NCBI GenBank assembly: GCA_003240735.1
Contig: QFNE01000003.1
Coordinates: 62,001 to 126,000 of the forward strand
Length of the DNA: 64,000 nt
Direction: 5' to 3'
Origin: Paracoccus denitrificans
GTDB taxonomy: Bacteria > Pseudomonadota > Alphaproteobacteria > Rhodobacterales > Rhodobacteraceae
The position numbers and the translations under genes were made by a program. Below the pieces are notes generated by a model. It was not told where the DNA came from. It ran no database searches and was given only the letters and a program-made list of their open reading frames with translations. Below, one piece after another: positions 40,596 through 48,703 of this stretch (positions are counted from its first letter, which is position 1; each line of letters starts with the position of its first letter).

Positions 40596-41795
40596 ATGAA
40601 CCAGACCGACACGCCATCGCAACCGGGGTCCGACAACGGGATCGGCAGCTATATCTCGCGCCACATCCGCGATTTCGGGCTGCTGTTCGCGCTGATCGCG
40701 ATCATGGTGTTCTTCCAGATCGTGACGAACGGCACGCTTCTGCGGCCCGTGAACATCACCAACCTGTTCCTGCAAAACAGCTATATCATCATCATGGCGC
40801 TGGGGATGCTTCTGGTGATCGTCTGCGGCCATATCGACCTGTCGGTCGGTTCGGTCATGGGCTTCATCGGGGCGCTGGCGGCGGTCATGATAGTCAGTTG
40901 GAAATTGCCGGTCGGCATTGCCGTCTTTGCCTGTCTGGGCTGTGGCATCCTGATCGGGGCAGCGCAGGGATACTTCGTCGCCTACTGGAAGATCCCGTCA
41001 TTCATCGTCACGCTGGCCGGGATGCTGGTGTTCCGGGGTGCGTCGCTGTGGCTGCTGGCGGGCCAATCCATCGGCCCCTTCCCGCGCAATTTCCAGCAGC
41101 TGGCAAACGGTTTCATTCCCGACCTGTTTCAGGTCAACAAGCCAAACGTGCTGGCCATCGTCGTCGGCGTGCTGGCCGTAGTGCTACTGATCTGGGTCGG
41201 CATGCGCGCCCGTGCCCGCAACCGCCGCTACGGGGTCGAGGATGAGCCGTTCGCCCTGTTCATCGTCCGCAACGCCATCATCGCCGCCGCGCTGCTGTTC
41301 GTGTCGTGGAAACTGGCATGGTTCCGGGGGCTGCCGAACGTGATGCTGTCGATGGTCGTGCTGACGATCATCTATGTCTTCATCACCGAACGCACGACCA
41401 TCGGCCGCCGTGTCTATGCGGTGGGCGGCAACGCCAAGGCCGCCAAGCTGTCGGGCATACGAACCGAACGGCTGACGTTCCTGACCTTCGTCAACATGGG
41501 CTTTCTTGCGGCGCTGGCAGGGCTGGTCTTTGCTGCGCGCCTGAACACGGCGACGCCCAAGGCAGGCTTCGGGGTCGAACTGGACGTCATCGCCGCAGTC
41601 TTCATCGGCGGTGCGTCGATGTCGGGTGGTTCAGGCAAGATCGTGGGCGCGGTCGTCGGTGCGTTCATCATGGGGGTGATGAACAACGGCATGTCGATCC
41701 TCGGCATCGGCATCGACTATCAGCAGGTGATCAAGGGCCTCGTTCTGTTGGCCGCCGTGTTCTTCGACGTCTACAACAAGAACAAGCAGGGCTGA
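40596..41795 (+). CDS. gguB: Sugar ABC permease GguB
   Basis: This is a 399-residue permease of the multiple-sugar (MmsB/XylH) class with about ten to twelve helices. Family segments are FFQIVTNGTLLRPVNITNLFLQNSYIIIMALGMLLVIVCGHIDLSVGSVMGFIGALAAVMIV, WKIPSFIVTLAGMLVFRGASLWLL, RVYAVGGNAKAAKLSGIRTERLTFLTFVNMGFLAALAGLVFAARLN and VFIGGASMSGGSGKIVGAVVGAFIMGVMNNGMSILGIGIDYQQVIKG. It follows gguA by 12 bp with an AAGGAGC ribosome site. Confidence 0.93.
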   Translation: MNQTDTPSQPGSDNGIGSYISRHIRDFGLLFALIAIMVFFQIVTNGTLLRPVNITNLFLQNSYIIIMALGMLLVIVCGHIDLSVGSVMGFIGALAAVMIVSWKLPVGIAVFACLGCGILIGAAQGYFVAYWKIPSFIVTLAGMLVFRGASLWLLAGQSIGPFPRNFQQLANGFIPDLFQVNKPNVLAIVVGVLAVVLLIWVGMRARARNRRYGVEDEPFALFIVRNAIIAAALLFVSWKLAWFRGLPNVMLSMVVLTIIYVFITERTTIGRRVYAVGGNAKAAKLSGIRTERLTFLTFVNMGFLAALAGLVFAARLNTATPKAGFGVELDVIAAVFIGGASMSGGSGKIVGAVVGAFIMGVMNNGMSILGIGIDYQQVIKGLVLLAAVFFDVYNKNKQG

Positions 41796-41828
41796 TCCAA
41801 GCCTTCAGCGGCAGCCGGCAAATAGAAA

Positions 41829-41853
41829 GGGGCGCGCAGGACCTGCGCGCCCC
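41829..41853. terminator. Bidirectional terminator between gguB and the aldehyde dehydrogenase gene
   Basis: An 11- to 12-bp perfect palindromic stem starts GGGGCGCGCAGG and ends CCTGCGCGCCCC around a central A. On the minus strand it is followed by TTTCTATT. It separates two convergent operons. Confidence 0.85.
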
Positions 41854-41873
41854 ATTGGCGTTTCAGCGGACAC

Positions 41874-43346
41874 TTACAGACCCGCCATGTGGAACGCCTT
41901 GGTTTCCAGATACTCCTCGATCCCTGCATGGCCGCCTTCGCGGCCGACGCCGGACAGCTTCACGCCCCCGAACGGGGCCACGGCGGTCGAGATGGCACCG
42001 GTGTTCAGCCCGACCATACCGAACTCCAGTGCCTGCCCCACCCGCCACGCCCGCTTGTGGCTGTCGGTGTAGAAGTAGGCCGCCAGCCCGAACGGGGTCG
42101 CGTTGGCAAAGGCAATCGCCTCATCCTCGGTCTGAAAGCGGAACAGCGGCGCGACGGGGCCAAAGGTCTCCTCGTCCGCCAGCTCCATCCCTGGCTGGGC
42201 GTTGCCCAGAACGATGGGGGTGGCATAGTTTTCGCCCGCCGGCACCTGCGCCTCGGCCAGCACTTTCGCGCCCTTGTCGATGGCGTCGGTCACATGCCGG
42301 CGGATTTTCTCGATCGCGGCGGCGTTGATCATCGGGCCGATATCGACGCCCGGCGCGGTACCGGGACCGACCTTCAGCGCCTTGACCCGGTCGGCCAGCT
42401 TGGCGGCGAACGCGTCATAAACGCCGTCCTGCACCAGAATGCGGTTCGAACAGACACAGGTCTGGCCGCCATTCCTGAACTTCGACGCCATCGCCCCTTC
42501 GACCGCCGCATCCAGATCGGCATCGTCAAAGACGATGAAGGGGGCGTTTCCGCCCAGCTCCAAGCTTAGGCGTTTGACGCTGGGTGCGCACTGTCCCATC
42601 AGGACCGACCCGATCCGCGTCGACCCGGTAAAGCTGAGCTTGCGCACAGTCATGTTCTCGGTCAGCTCTGCCCCGATATCCTTGGGGTGTCCGGTCACGA
42701 CGTTGATGACGCCCGGGGGGATTCCGGCGCGTTCCGCCAGAACGGCCATGGCCAGCGCCGAATAGGGCGTCGCTTCGGCCGGCTTGATGACGACGGTGCA
42801 TCCAGCCGCAAGGGCCGGTGCGACCTTGCGGGTGATCATCGCGTTCGGGAAGTTCCACGGCGTAATGATCGCCGACACGCCGACCGGTTGCTTCAGCACG
42901 ACGATCTGACGGTCAGGGGTCGGTGCCGGTATGACCGCGCCGTCGATGCGCCGCGCCTCTTCCGCGAACCATTTGACGAAGCTGGCGCCATAGGTGATCT
43001 CGCCCTTCGCCTCGGCCAGGGGTTTGCCCTGTTCCAGCGTCAGGATCAGCGCCAGATCATCGGCATGATCGGTCATCAGCTGGAACCACCGTTCCAGCGC
43101 CTGGGCGCGGTCGCCGTGGGGAACGTGGCGCCACGATTGAAAGGCGCGGTCCGCGGCCTCGATCGCCAGCCGGGTCTGTGCGCGGCCAAGGTTCGGGATC
43201 TGACCCAATGCCGTGTCGGTCGCCGGGTTGATGACGTCGATGGTGTCACCGTCGTCCGCCTGTACCCACTCGCCGCCGATCAGCGCCGCCTGCCGGAACA
43301 GGTCTTTGTCCTTCAGGCCCTCAAGCCCGGTCGTTGCGGTCATCAT
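41874..43346 (-). CDS. NAD(P)-dependent succinate/2-oxoglutarate semialdehyde dehydrogenase
   Basis: This is a 490-residue aldehyde dehydrogenase of the GabD-like group. The NAD loop has SAIITPWNFPNAMITRKVAPALAAGCTVVIKPAEATPYSAL; the catalytic Glu is in LSLELGGNAPFIVFDDADL and the catalytic Cys in FRNGGQTCVCSNRILVQDG. The end (FGGVKLSGVGREGGHAGIEEYLETKAFHMAGL) is typical of SSADH. The class I 2-oxoglutarate semialdehyde dehydrogenases of arabinose pathways are closest to this type, and hydroxyproline catabolism in the same window also makes that semialdehyde. I cannot choose between succinate semialdehyde and 2-oxoglutarate semialdehyde from sequence. It is the last gene of the TRAP operon. 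Confidence 0.88.
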   Translation of the reverse strand: MMTATTGLEGLKDKDLFRQAALIGGEWVQADDGDTIDVINPATDTALGQIPNLGRAQTRLAIEAADRAFQSWRHVPHGDRAQALERWFQLMTDHADDLALILTLEQGKPLAEAKGEITYGASFVKWFAEEARRIDGAVIPAPTPDRQIVVLKQPVGVSAIITPWNFPNAMITRKVAPALAAGCTVVIKPAEATPYSALAMAVLAERAGIPPGVINVVTGHPKDIGAELTENMTVRKLSFTGSTRIGSVLMGQCAPSVKRLSLELGGNAPFIVFDDADLDAAVEGAMASKFRNGGQTCVCSNRILVQDGVYDAFAAKLADRVKALKVGPGTAPGVDIGPMINAAAIEKIRRHVTDAIDKGAKVLAEAQVPAGENYATPIVLGNAQPGMELADEETFGPVAPLFRFQTEDEAIAFANATPFGLAAYFYTDSHKRAWRVGQALEFGMVGLNTGAISTAVAPFGGVKLSGVGREGGHAGIEEYLETKAFHMAGL

Positions 43347-43388
43347 ACGCCTCCAGCTCGGCTTTGCTTTGGGACAAGCTTGGCCGTC

Positions 43389-43414
43389 GCCGGGGCGATT
43401 GTCGATGCCCCGGC
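43389..43414 (-). terminator. Hairpin between the TRAP permease and aldehyde dehydrogenase genes
   Basis: GCCGGGGC and GCCCCGGC form an 8-bp stem with a 10-base loop in the 79-bp gap between dctM and the aldehyde dehydrogenase gene. No T-run follows on the minus strand, so it is more likely an mRNA-stabilising or attenuating hairpin than a full terminator. Confidence 0.55.
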
Positions 43415-43425
43415 CCCTTCACGCC

Positions 43426-44715
43426 TTAGCGAGAAAAGCCTGTGACATGCGGCAGCCATGTCGACAGCGCCGGCACGAACGTCAGGATCATCAGCGCCAC
43501 CAGCGCAGCAAGGAAGAACGGCGGCAGTTCACGGATCAGGGCGGACGGCTTTTGCTTGGTGGCGGACGCCACGACAAAGATCAGACTGCCCACCGGTGGC
43601 GTCATCAGACCGAAGGTCAGGTTCACGATCACCACGATGGCGAAGTGATCCGGCGCGATCCCAAGGCTGTAGGCGATGGGGGCAAGGATCGGGACAAGGA
43701 TCATGACGCCCGGCAGCGGGTCCATGAACATTCCAAAGACCAGAAGCAGCAGGTTCACCATCAGCAGGAACATGATCGGCGACAGGTTCAGCGCGATGAC
43801 GTAATCGGCCATCGCCTGGGGGACGCCCTCGATGATCAGCACCCATGCAAAGGCGCGCGCCGCCGCCAGGATCATCAGAACCGCGACCGACATGATCGCC
43901 GAGCGCAGGAATGCGCCCCACAGATCGGCCCAGCCGAAGCCGCCATAGATGAAGACGCTCGCGATCAAGGCATAGAAAACGGCGACGACCGACGCCTCGG
44001 TGGGCGTGAACAGGCCAAACCGGATGCCACCCACGATCAGCACGATCAACAGCAAGGCCGGCAGCGCGGCAAAGCTGTTGCGCAGCATCTCGCGGACCGG
44101 CGGGCGGGGCTCAAGGCTGCGATAGTTGCGCTTGCGGCTGATGTACCAGTTCACGATCGCGATCAGCGCCGAAATCAGCAGGCCCGGCAGAAGCCCCGCC
44201 ATGAACAGCGAGCCGACGGACACGTTGCGGTCCTGCAGCGCATAGATGATCATCGTGATCGACGGCGGGATGATCGGATCGACCACCGCGACAGAAATCG
44301 TCAGCGCCCCGGCATAGCCTTTGGAATATCCGCTGCGCTCCATCATCCGGGCCATCATCGCCCCGGGGCCCGCAGCCGATGCCAGCGCCGAGCCCGAAAT
44401 GCCCGCAAACATCGTTCCGGTCAGGATGTTGGCATAGCCCAGCCCGCCCCGCAGGTGGCCCACGAACTGCGACGCGAACCGCAGCAGCATCCGCGAAATC
44501 GCGCCGGTGGACATGATCTCGGCGGCCAGGATGAAGAACGGCACCGCCAGCAACGGAAAGCTGTCCAGCCCGGTGAACATTTCCTTCACCACGACCACCA
44601 TCGGGTATTTGCCGCTAAAGACAACGGCGGCAAAGGCCGACATCGCCAGCGCGAACGCGACCGGCACCCCCATGACCATGAGGATCAGGAAGGCTGCAAA
44701 CAGGATCTCAACCAA
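43426..44715 (-). CDS. dctM: TRAP transporter large permease subunit DctM
   Basis: This is a 429-residue inner-membrane protein with about 12 helices. It starts MVEILFAAFLILMVMGVPVAFALAMSAFAAVVF and has the family motifs LDSFPLLAVPFFILAAEIMSTGAISRMLLRFASQFVGHLRGGLGYANILTGTMFAGISGSALASAAG, and near the end NLTFGLMTPPVGSLIFVVASATK. It imports an organic acid or sugar acid by sodium symport. It overlaps dctQ by 8 bp. The substrate is not given by the sequence. Confidence 0.93.
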   Translation of the reverse strand: MVEILFAAFLILMVMGVPVAFALAMSAFAAVVFSGKYPMVVVVKEMFTGLDSFPLLAVPFFILAAEIMSTGAISRMLLRFASQFVGHLRGGLGYANILTGTMFAGISGSALASAAGPGAMMARMMERSGYSKGYAGALTISVAVVDPIIPPSITMIIYALQDRNVSVGSLFMAGLLPGLLISALIAIVNWYISRKRNYRSLEPRPPVREMLRNSFAALPALLLIVLIVGGIRFGLFTPTEASVVAVFYALIASVFIYGGFGWADLWGAFLRSAIMSVAVLMILAAARAFAWVLIIEGVPQAMADYVIALNLSPIMFLLMVNLLLLVFGMFMDPLPGVMILVPILAPIAYSLGIAPDHFAIVVIVNLTFGLMTPPVGSLIFVVASATKQKPSALIRELPPFFLAALVALMILTFVPALSTWLPHVTGFSR

Positions 44716-45202
44716 TGGCGCCCTCGTCCGAATGTTCCATGCCCGCGCGCAGATAGCGCGGGGCGATGAGTGCCAGATGCACGATCAGCAGGGTGAACCC
44801 CACGGGCATCGCGGCATATATCCACTTCATCGGAATGCGCAGCGCGGCCGATTTCTGAACCGACATGCGGCTCATGTAATCCAGCCCGACCCACACCATG
44901 AAGGCAAAGAAGCCGAACATGATGATCAGGATCAGCAGTCGCAGGGCCCGCTGCCCGCCGGTGGGCAGGGCATCCTGCGCATTGGTGATGGCGGCGTGTG
45001 CCCCTTCGCGAAGCGCTAGCCCCGCGCCGAGAAATGTCACCCAGATCATCGAATAACGCGCGACCTCATCGGCCCATGTCAGCGAATTGCCGGTCAGGTA
45101 ACGCCCAAGGACGTTCCAGCCCAGCATCAAGGCCATGCCCATCAGCCCAAGAACCAGAACGGCCCCGTTCAGGCTGACGAATGCGCGTTCGATCCGGCGC
45201 AT
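44708..45202 (-). CDS. dctQ: TRAP transporter small permease subunit DctQ
   Basis: This is a 164-residue membrane protein with four helices and the DctQ motif WNVLGRYLTGNSLTWADEVARYSMIWVTFLGAGLALREGAHAAI. It forms a complex with DctM and lies 6 bp after dctP. The C-terminal tail is polar and ends near the dctM start. Confidence 0.9.
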   Translation of the reverse strand: MRRIERAFVSLNGAVLVLGLMGMALMLGWNVLGRYLTGNSLTWADEVARYSMIWVTFLGAGLALREGAHAAITNAQDALPTGGQRALRLLILIIMFGFFAFMVWVGLDYMSRMSVQKSAALRIPMKWIYAAMPVGFTLLIVHLALIAPRYLRAGMEHSDEGAIG

Positions 45203-45208
45203 GGGCGG

Positions 45209-46177
45209 TTACTCGACCGCCTGAATGCGGTCCATCAGGTCCTTGCCGAACTGCTGTTCATAGTCCTTGTAGGGTTCGGCCAGCGCATCGCGGAAGGCGG
45301 CTTTCTGTTCTGGGGTGAATTCGTTCACCGCCATGCCCGCATCGCGCATTGACTGGACGCCCGACGTGTCGACATCGTCGACATAGGCGCGCATGGCGAC
45401 GACCGCATCCTTCGCCGCCTTTTCGAAGGCCGCTTTCTGGGTGTCATCCAGCCCGCCCCACAGCGACGGCGAAACCATGATGATGGTCGAGGAATAGACG
45501 TGGCCATCCAGCGTCAGATCCTTCTGGACCTCGTTCAGCTTGGCGGAAACAATGACCGACAACGGGTTTTCCTGCGCGTCGATGGCACCCTGCTCCAAGG
45601 CTCCGATCACTTCGGGCCATGCCATGGGCGTCGGGGCCGCGCCAAGCGCGCGAAACGCCTCGATATGGACGGGGTTTTCCATGGTGCGGATCTTCAGGCC
45701 CTTCATATCGGCCGGGGATTCAATCGGCCCGCGGTTCGATGTGATGTGGCGAAACCCCTGTTCCCCCCATGCCAGCGCGTGCAGCCCGGCGTCATCGAAC
45801 TTGGCCAGAAGCTCTTGACCGATGTGCCCATCCAGAACCTTGCGGGCGTGATCCTTGTCACGCAGCAGGAACGGGACGCCCAGAACGCCCACTTCGGGGA
45901 CAAAGTTCGTCAGCGTGCCGTCGGACGCGATGGTCGCCTGAACGGTGCCCAGTTGCAGACCTTCCAGAACCTCACGTTCGCCACCAAGGCCCGAGGACGG
46001 GAAATGGCGCACAGTGAAATCATCGCCAAGGCTGTCCTTCAGCGACTGCTCGAACGCCTTCGCACCAGCGCCGTAATGGCTGTCCTCGGCCAAGGCATAG
46101 CCGATCTTGATTTCCTCGGCGACTGCCGGAACGGCGACGACGCTTGCCAGCAAGGCTGCAACGACTGCGTGCTTCAT
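45209..46177 (-). CDS. dctP: TRAP transporter substrate-binding protein DctP
   Basis: This is a 322-residue periplasmic binding protein with signal peptide MKHAVVAALLASVVAVPAVA. The ligand-binding fold is seen in YALAEDSHYGAGAKAFEQSLKDSLGDDFTVRHFPSSGLGGEREVLEGLQLGTVQATIASDGTLTNFVPEVGVLGVPFLL, and the conserved Arg in PADMKGLKIRTMENPVHIEAFRALGAAPTPMAWPEVIGALEQGAIDAQENPL. The ATG at 46177 follows a GGGAGGAAG ribosome site; an upstream open stretch is leader. It is the first gene of dctP-dctQ-dctM-aldehyde dehydrogenase. Confidence 0.92.
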   Translation of the reverse strand: MKHAVVAALLASVVAVPAVAEEIKIGYALAEDSHYGAGAKAFEQSLKDSLGDDFTVRHFPSSGLGGEREVLEGLQLGTVQATIASDGTLTNFVPEVGVLGVPFLLRDKDHARKVLDGHIGQELLAKFDDAGLHALAWGEQGFRHITSNRGPIESPADMKGLKIRTMENPVHIEAFRALGAAPTPMAWPEVIGALEQGAIDAQENPLSVIVSAKLNEVQKDLTLDGHVYSSTIIMVSPSLWGGLDDTQKAAFEKAAKDAVVAMRAYVDDVDTSGVQSMRDAGMAVNEFTPEQKAAFRDALAEPYKDYEQQFGKDLMDRIQAVE

Positions 46178-46415
46178 ATCCAACTTCCTCCCATCATCCT
46201 TTGGCCGTCTAGCAAAGCGACGCGAAGTTGCGCAATCCCAAAGCTGGATTTTGCGAAAATTGCGATGAACGCCCGCGACAGGTGGCATTTGCAATGCGAC
46301 AGTAAGGGCGTCGGCGGGCACAGGACGTGCCGATTGACGCGCGGCAAACTTCTGCCATCCTGCCCGGCATGTTCGTTCAACCTCGTTTCACGCCTTCGTC
46401 CGGCCGTGCTTATCA
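46178..46415. other. Divergent promoter region between dctP and the PfkB kinase gene
   Basis: This 238-bp region contains a TTGCGCAA palindrome (46228-46235) and, 16 bp on, TTTTGCGAAAATTGCG, which repeats the TTGCG element. These could be sites for a LacI- or similar-type sugar regulator controlling both genes. No clear -35/-10 pair was found, and no regulator gene is next to it. Confidence 0.35.
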
Positions 46416-47357
46416 ATGTCCAAAGTCCTGACCATCGGCGAAGTGCTGGTCGAAATCGTCGCGACCACCCGCGGTGACGGATTTCTGGCCCCGCAGCCGC
46501 TGGTCGGGCCGTTTCCGTCTGGCGCCCCGGCAATCTTCATCGATCAGGTCGGGCGAATGGGCACGCCATGCGCCATCATTTCCCGTGTCGGCGACGACGA
46601 CTTCGGACGGCTGAATATCGAACGCCTGCGGGCGGACGGTGTGGACGTATCGGGGATCGAGATTGCCCTGGGTGAGACCACCGGCAGCGCGTTCGTCCGC
46701 TATCGCGACGATGGCAGCCGCGTGTTCGTCTATAACATCCGCGATGCCGCCTGCGGCAAGCTGGCCCCCACGCCTGCCTCCGAGGCGTTGATCGACACTT
46801 GCGACCACCTGCACGTCATGGGGTCAGCGTTCGCCGCACCGGAACTGGGCGCGATGGTGATGGATGCGGCGCACCGCATCAAGGCACGGGGCGGCACCGT
46901 GTCGTTCGACCCGAACCTGCGGCCTGAGTTGGCCGCTGCCCCCGGCATGCGGGACAAGCTGAACGCGGTGCTGGCACTGACAGATCTGTTCCTGCCGTCG
47001 GGGGATGAGCTGTTTCTGTTCACCCCCGGACGGAATGAGGATGCCGCCGTCGCCGTGTTGCTGGACGCCGGAATCCGCACGATCGTCATAAAACGCGGCG
47101 CCGATGGTGCGACGCTGTATGAGGCGGGCACCCGCATCGACGCGGCCCCTGTTTCCGTGACCGAGGTTGATCCGACCGGGGCCGGCGATACCTTCGGCGG
47201 CACGTTTCTCAGCCTGTGGCTGGAAGGGGTGGTGCCGGACGCCGCGCTGGCCATGGCGAATGCCGCCGGGGCGCATGCCGTCACCCGGCTTGGCCCGATG
47301 GAGGGCGCATCCACCCGCGCCGAACTTGACGCAATGACGTCTGAACGGAGGGTCTGA
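46416..47357 (+). CDS. PfkB-family sugar kinase, probable tagatose kinase
   Basis: This is a 313-residue ribokinase/PfkB-family enzyme. It has the start VLTIGEVLVEIVA, the substrate segment GGPFPSGAPAIFIDQVGRMG-like (VGPFPSGAPAIFIDQVGRMGTPCAIISRVGDDDFGRLNIERLRADGVDVSGI) and the ATP/catalytic signature EVDPTGAGDTFGGTF with its catalytic Asp. With a GatZ gene 4 bp downstream it probably phosphorylates D-tagatose or a related ketose to feed tagatose-bisphosphate metabolism. In Agrobacterium a similar kinase-GatZ pair works in galactitol catabolism. Specificity is inferred from the neighbour. Confidence 0.8.
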   Translation: MSKVLTIGEVLVEIVATTRGDGFLAPQPLVGPFPSGAPAIFIDQVGRMGTPCAIISRVGDDDFGRLNIERLRADGVDVSGIEIALGETTGSAFVRYRDDGSRVFVYNIRDAACGKLAPTPASEALIDTCDHLHVMGSAFAAPELGAMVMDAAHRIKARGGTVSFDPNLRPELAAAPGMRDKLNAVLALTDLFLPSGDELFLFTPGRNEDAAVAVLLDAGIRTIVIKRGADGATLYEAGTRIDAAPVSVTEVDPTGAGDTFGGTFLSLWLEGVVPDAALAMANAAGAHAVTRLGPMEGASTRAELDAMTSERRV

Positions 47358-47361
47358 TGCA

Positions 47362-48639
47362 ATGACGACGAACCCGCTGCAATCCATCGCTGAATGGCGT
47401 GGCCGTCCGGGCCCGTCCGGCATCCCGTCGATCTGCACGGCCCACCCTGTCGCGATCGAGGCGGCGATTGCCGCCATCGGCCCGACCGACCTGCCCCTGC
47501 TGATCGAGGCGACGTGCAATCAGGTCAATCAGGATGGCGGCTATACCGGAATGACGCCCGCCGATTTCAGGCGGTTCGTCGAAGGCATCGCCGACCGGAC
47601 GGGCTTTCCCCGCGATCGCCTGATCCTCGGCGGCGACCATCTGGGACCTAACCCGTGGAAAAGCCTGCCCGCCGATCGGGCGATGGAAAAGGCCGACGTG
47701 ATGATCCGCGCCTTTGCCGCCGCAGGCTTCACCAAGCTGCATCTGGACTGTTCGATGGGATGCGCGGGTGAACCCGTGGCGCTGGATGACGCCGAAACCG
47801 CGTCCCGCGCCGCCCGTCTGGCCCGCGCGGCCGAAGAGGCGCGCCAGCCGGGCGCCACGCCCCCCGTCTATATCATCGGCACCGAGGTTCCGATCCCCGG
47901 CGGCGCGATGGAGGAGATCGAGGGGTTGGAGGTCACAAGCCCCGACGCCGCCCTGACCACGTTCGACGTTCACCGCCGCGCCTTTGCAGAAGCGGGGCTG
48001 GACGACGCCTTCGCGCGCGTGATCGGGCTGGTCGTTCAGCCGGGCGTGGAATTCGGCAATCACAACGTCATCGCCTATGACCCCGCCGCCGCCCGCGACC
48101 TGAGCGCCGCGCTGAGCCGCATGCCCGGCATGGTCTATGAGGCGCATTCGACCGACTATCAAAGCCGCGCCGCGCTGACGGCCTTGGTCCAGGACGGCTT
48201 CGCGATCCTGAAGGTCGGCCCCGGCCTGACGTTCGTGCTGCGCGAGGCGTTGTACGGTCTGGATGCCATCGCCGAGGAACTGTTCCCGGGAAGGCGCGAC
48301 CGCACCCTGCGCCAGACGATGGAGGCCGTGATGCAGGCCGCCCCCGCGAACTGGGACCGCTATTACCACGGCAGCGACGATGAACGCGCCGTTCAGCGCC
48401 ATTTTTCCTACAGCGACCGGATCAGATATTACTGGCCCCAACCCGATGCAGCCCGTGCCGCTGACGAACTAATGACGATGCTGGGCAACGCCGCCCTGCC
48501 CGAAACCCTGATCGCGCAGTACCTGGGCGGCACCTATGCGGACGTCCGCGCCGGCCGCGTGGCACCCCGCGCGCACGACCTGACCATCGCGGCTGTGGTG
48601 CGCTTGATCGAGGACTACACCGCGGCGTGCACCAGCTGA
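47362..48639 (+). CDS. gatZ: Tagatose-1,6-bisphosphate aldolase non-catalytic subunit GatZ/KbaZ family
   Basis: This is a 425-residue TIM-barrel protein of the GatZ/KbaZ family. It has GIPSICTAHPVAIEAAIA, LLIEATCNQVNQDGGYTGMTPADFRRFV, LILGGDHLGPNPWKSLPADRAMEKADVMIRAFAAAGFTKLHLDCSMGC, VYIIGTEVPIPGGAMEE and GLVVQPGVEFGNHNVIAYDP. In enterobacteria GatZ supports the class II aldolase GatY. No GatY/KbaY gene lies in this window, so the partner must be elsewhere, or the protein has its own kinase or other activity as proposed in Agrobacterium. It is co-transcribed with the PfkB kinase gene. Confidence 0.9.
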   Translation: MTTNPLQSIAEWRGRPGPSGIPSICTAHPVAIEAAIAAIGPTDLPLLIEATCNQVNQDGGYTGMTPADFRRFVEGIADRTGFPRDRLILGGDHLGPNPWKSLPADRAMEKADVMIRAFAAAGFTKLHLDCSMGCAGEPVALDDAETASRAARLARAAEEARQPGATPPVYIIGTEVPIPGGAMEEIEGLEVTSPDAALTTFDVHRRAFAEAGLDDAFARVIGLVVQPGVEFGNHNVIAYDPAAARDLSAALSRMPGMVYEAHSTDYQSRAALTALVQDGFAILKVGPGLTFVLREALYGLDAIAEELFPGRRDRTLRQTMEAVMQAAPANWDRYYHGSDDERAVQRHFSYSDRIRYYWPQPDAARAADELMTMLGNAALPETLIAQYLGGTYADVRAGRVAPRAHDLTIAAVVRLIEDYTAACTS

Positions 48640-48703
48640 GGGGGGCACCCATCCGATCCGCGATTCATGGTTTCAGACCCATTTATCGCAAGGAAGTCGC
48701 GAC

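Noticed and set aside
38967..40832. Minus-strand frame of 621 codons opposite gguA
   Set aside because: Composition is His/Asp/Gln-rich, as expected for antisense of an ABC ATPase; no motif.
43213..44769. Plus-strand frame of 518 codons opposite dctM
   Set aside because: Highly charged repetitive translation with no fold; dctM is unmistakable.
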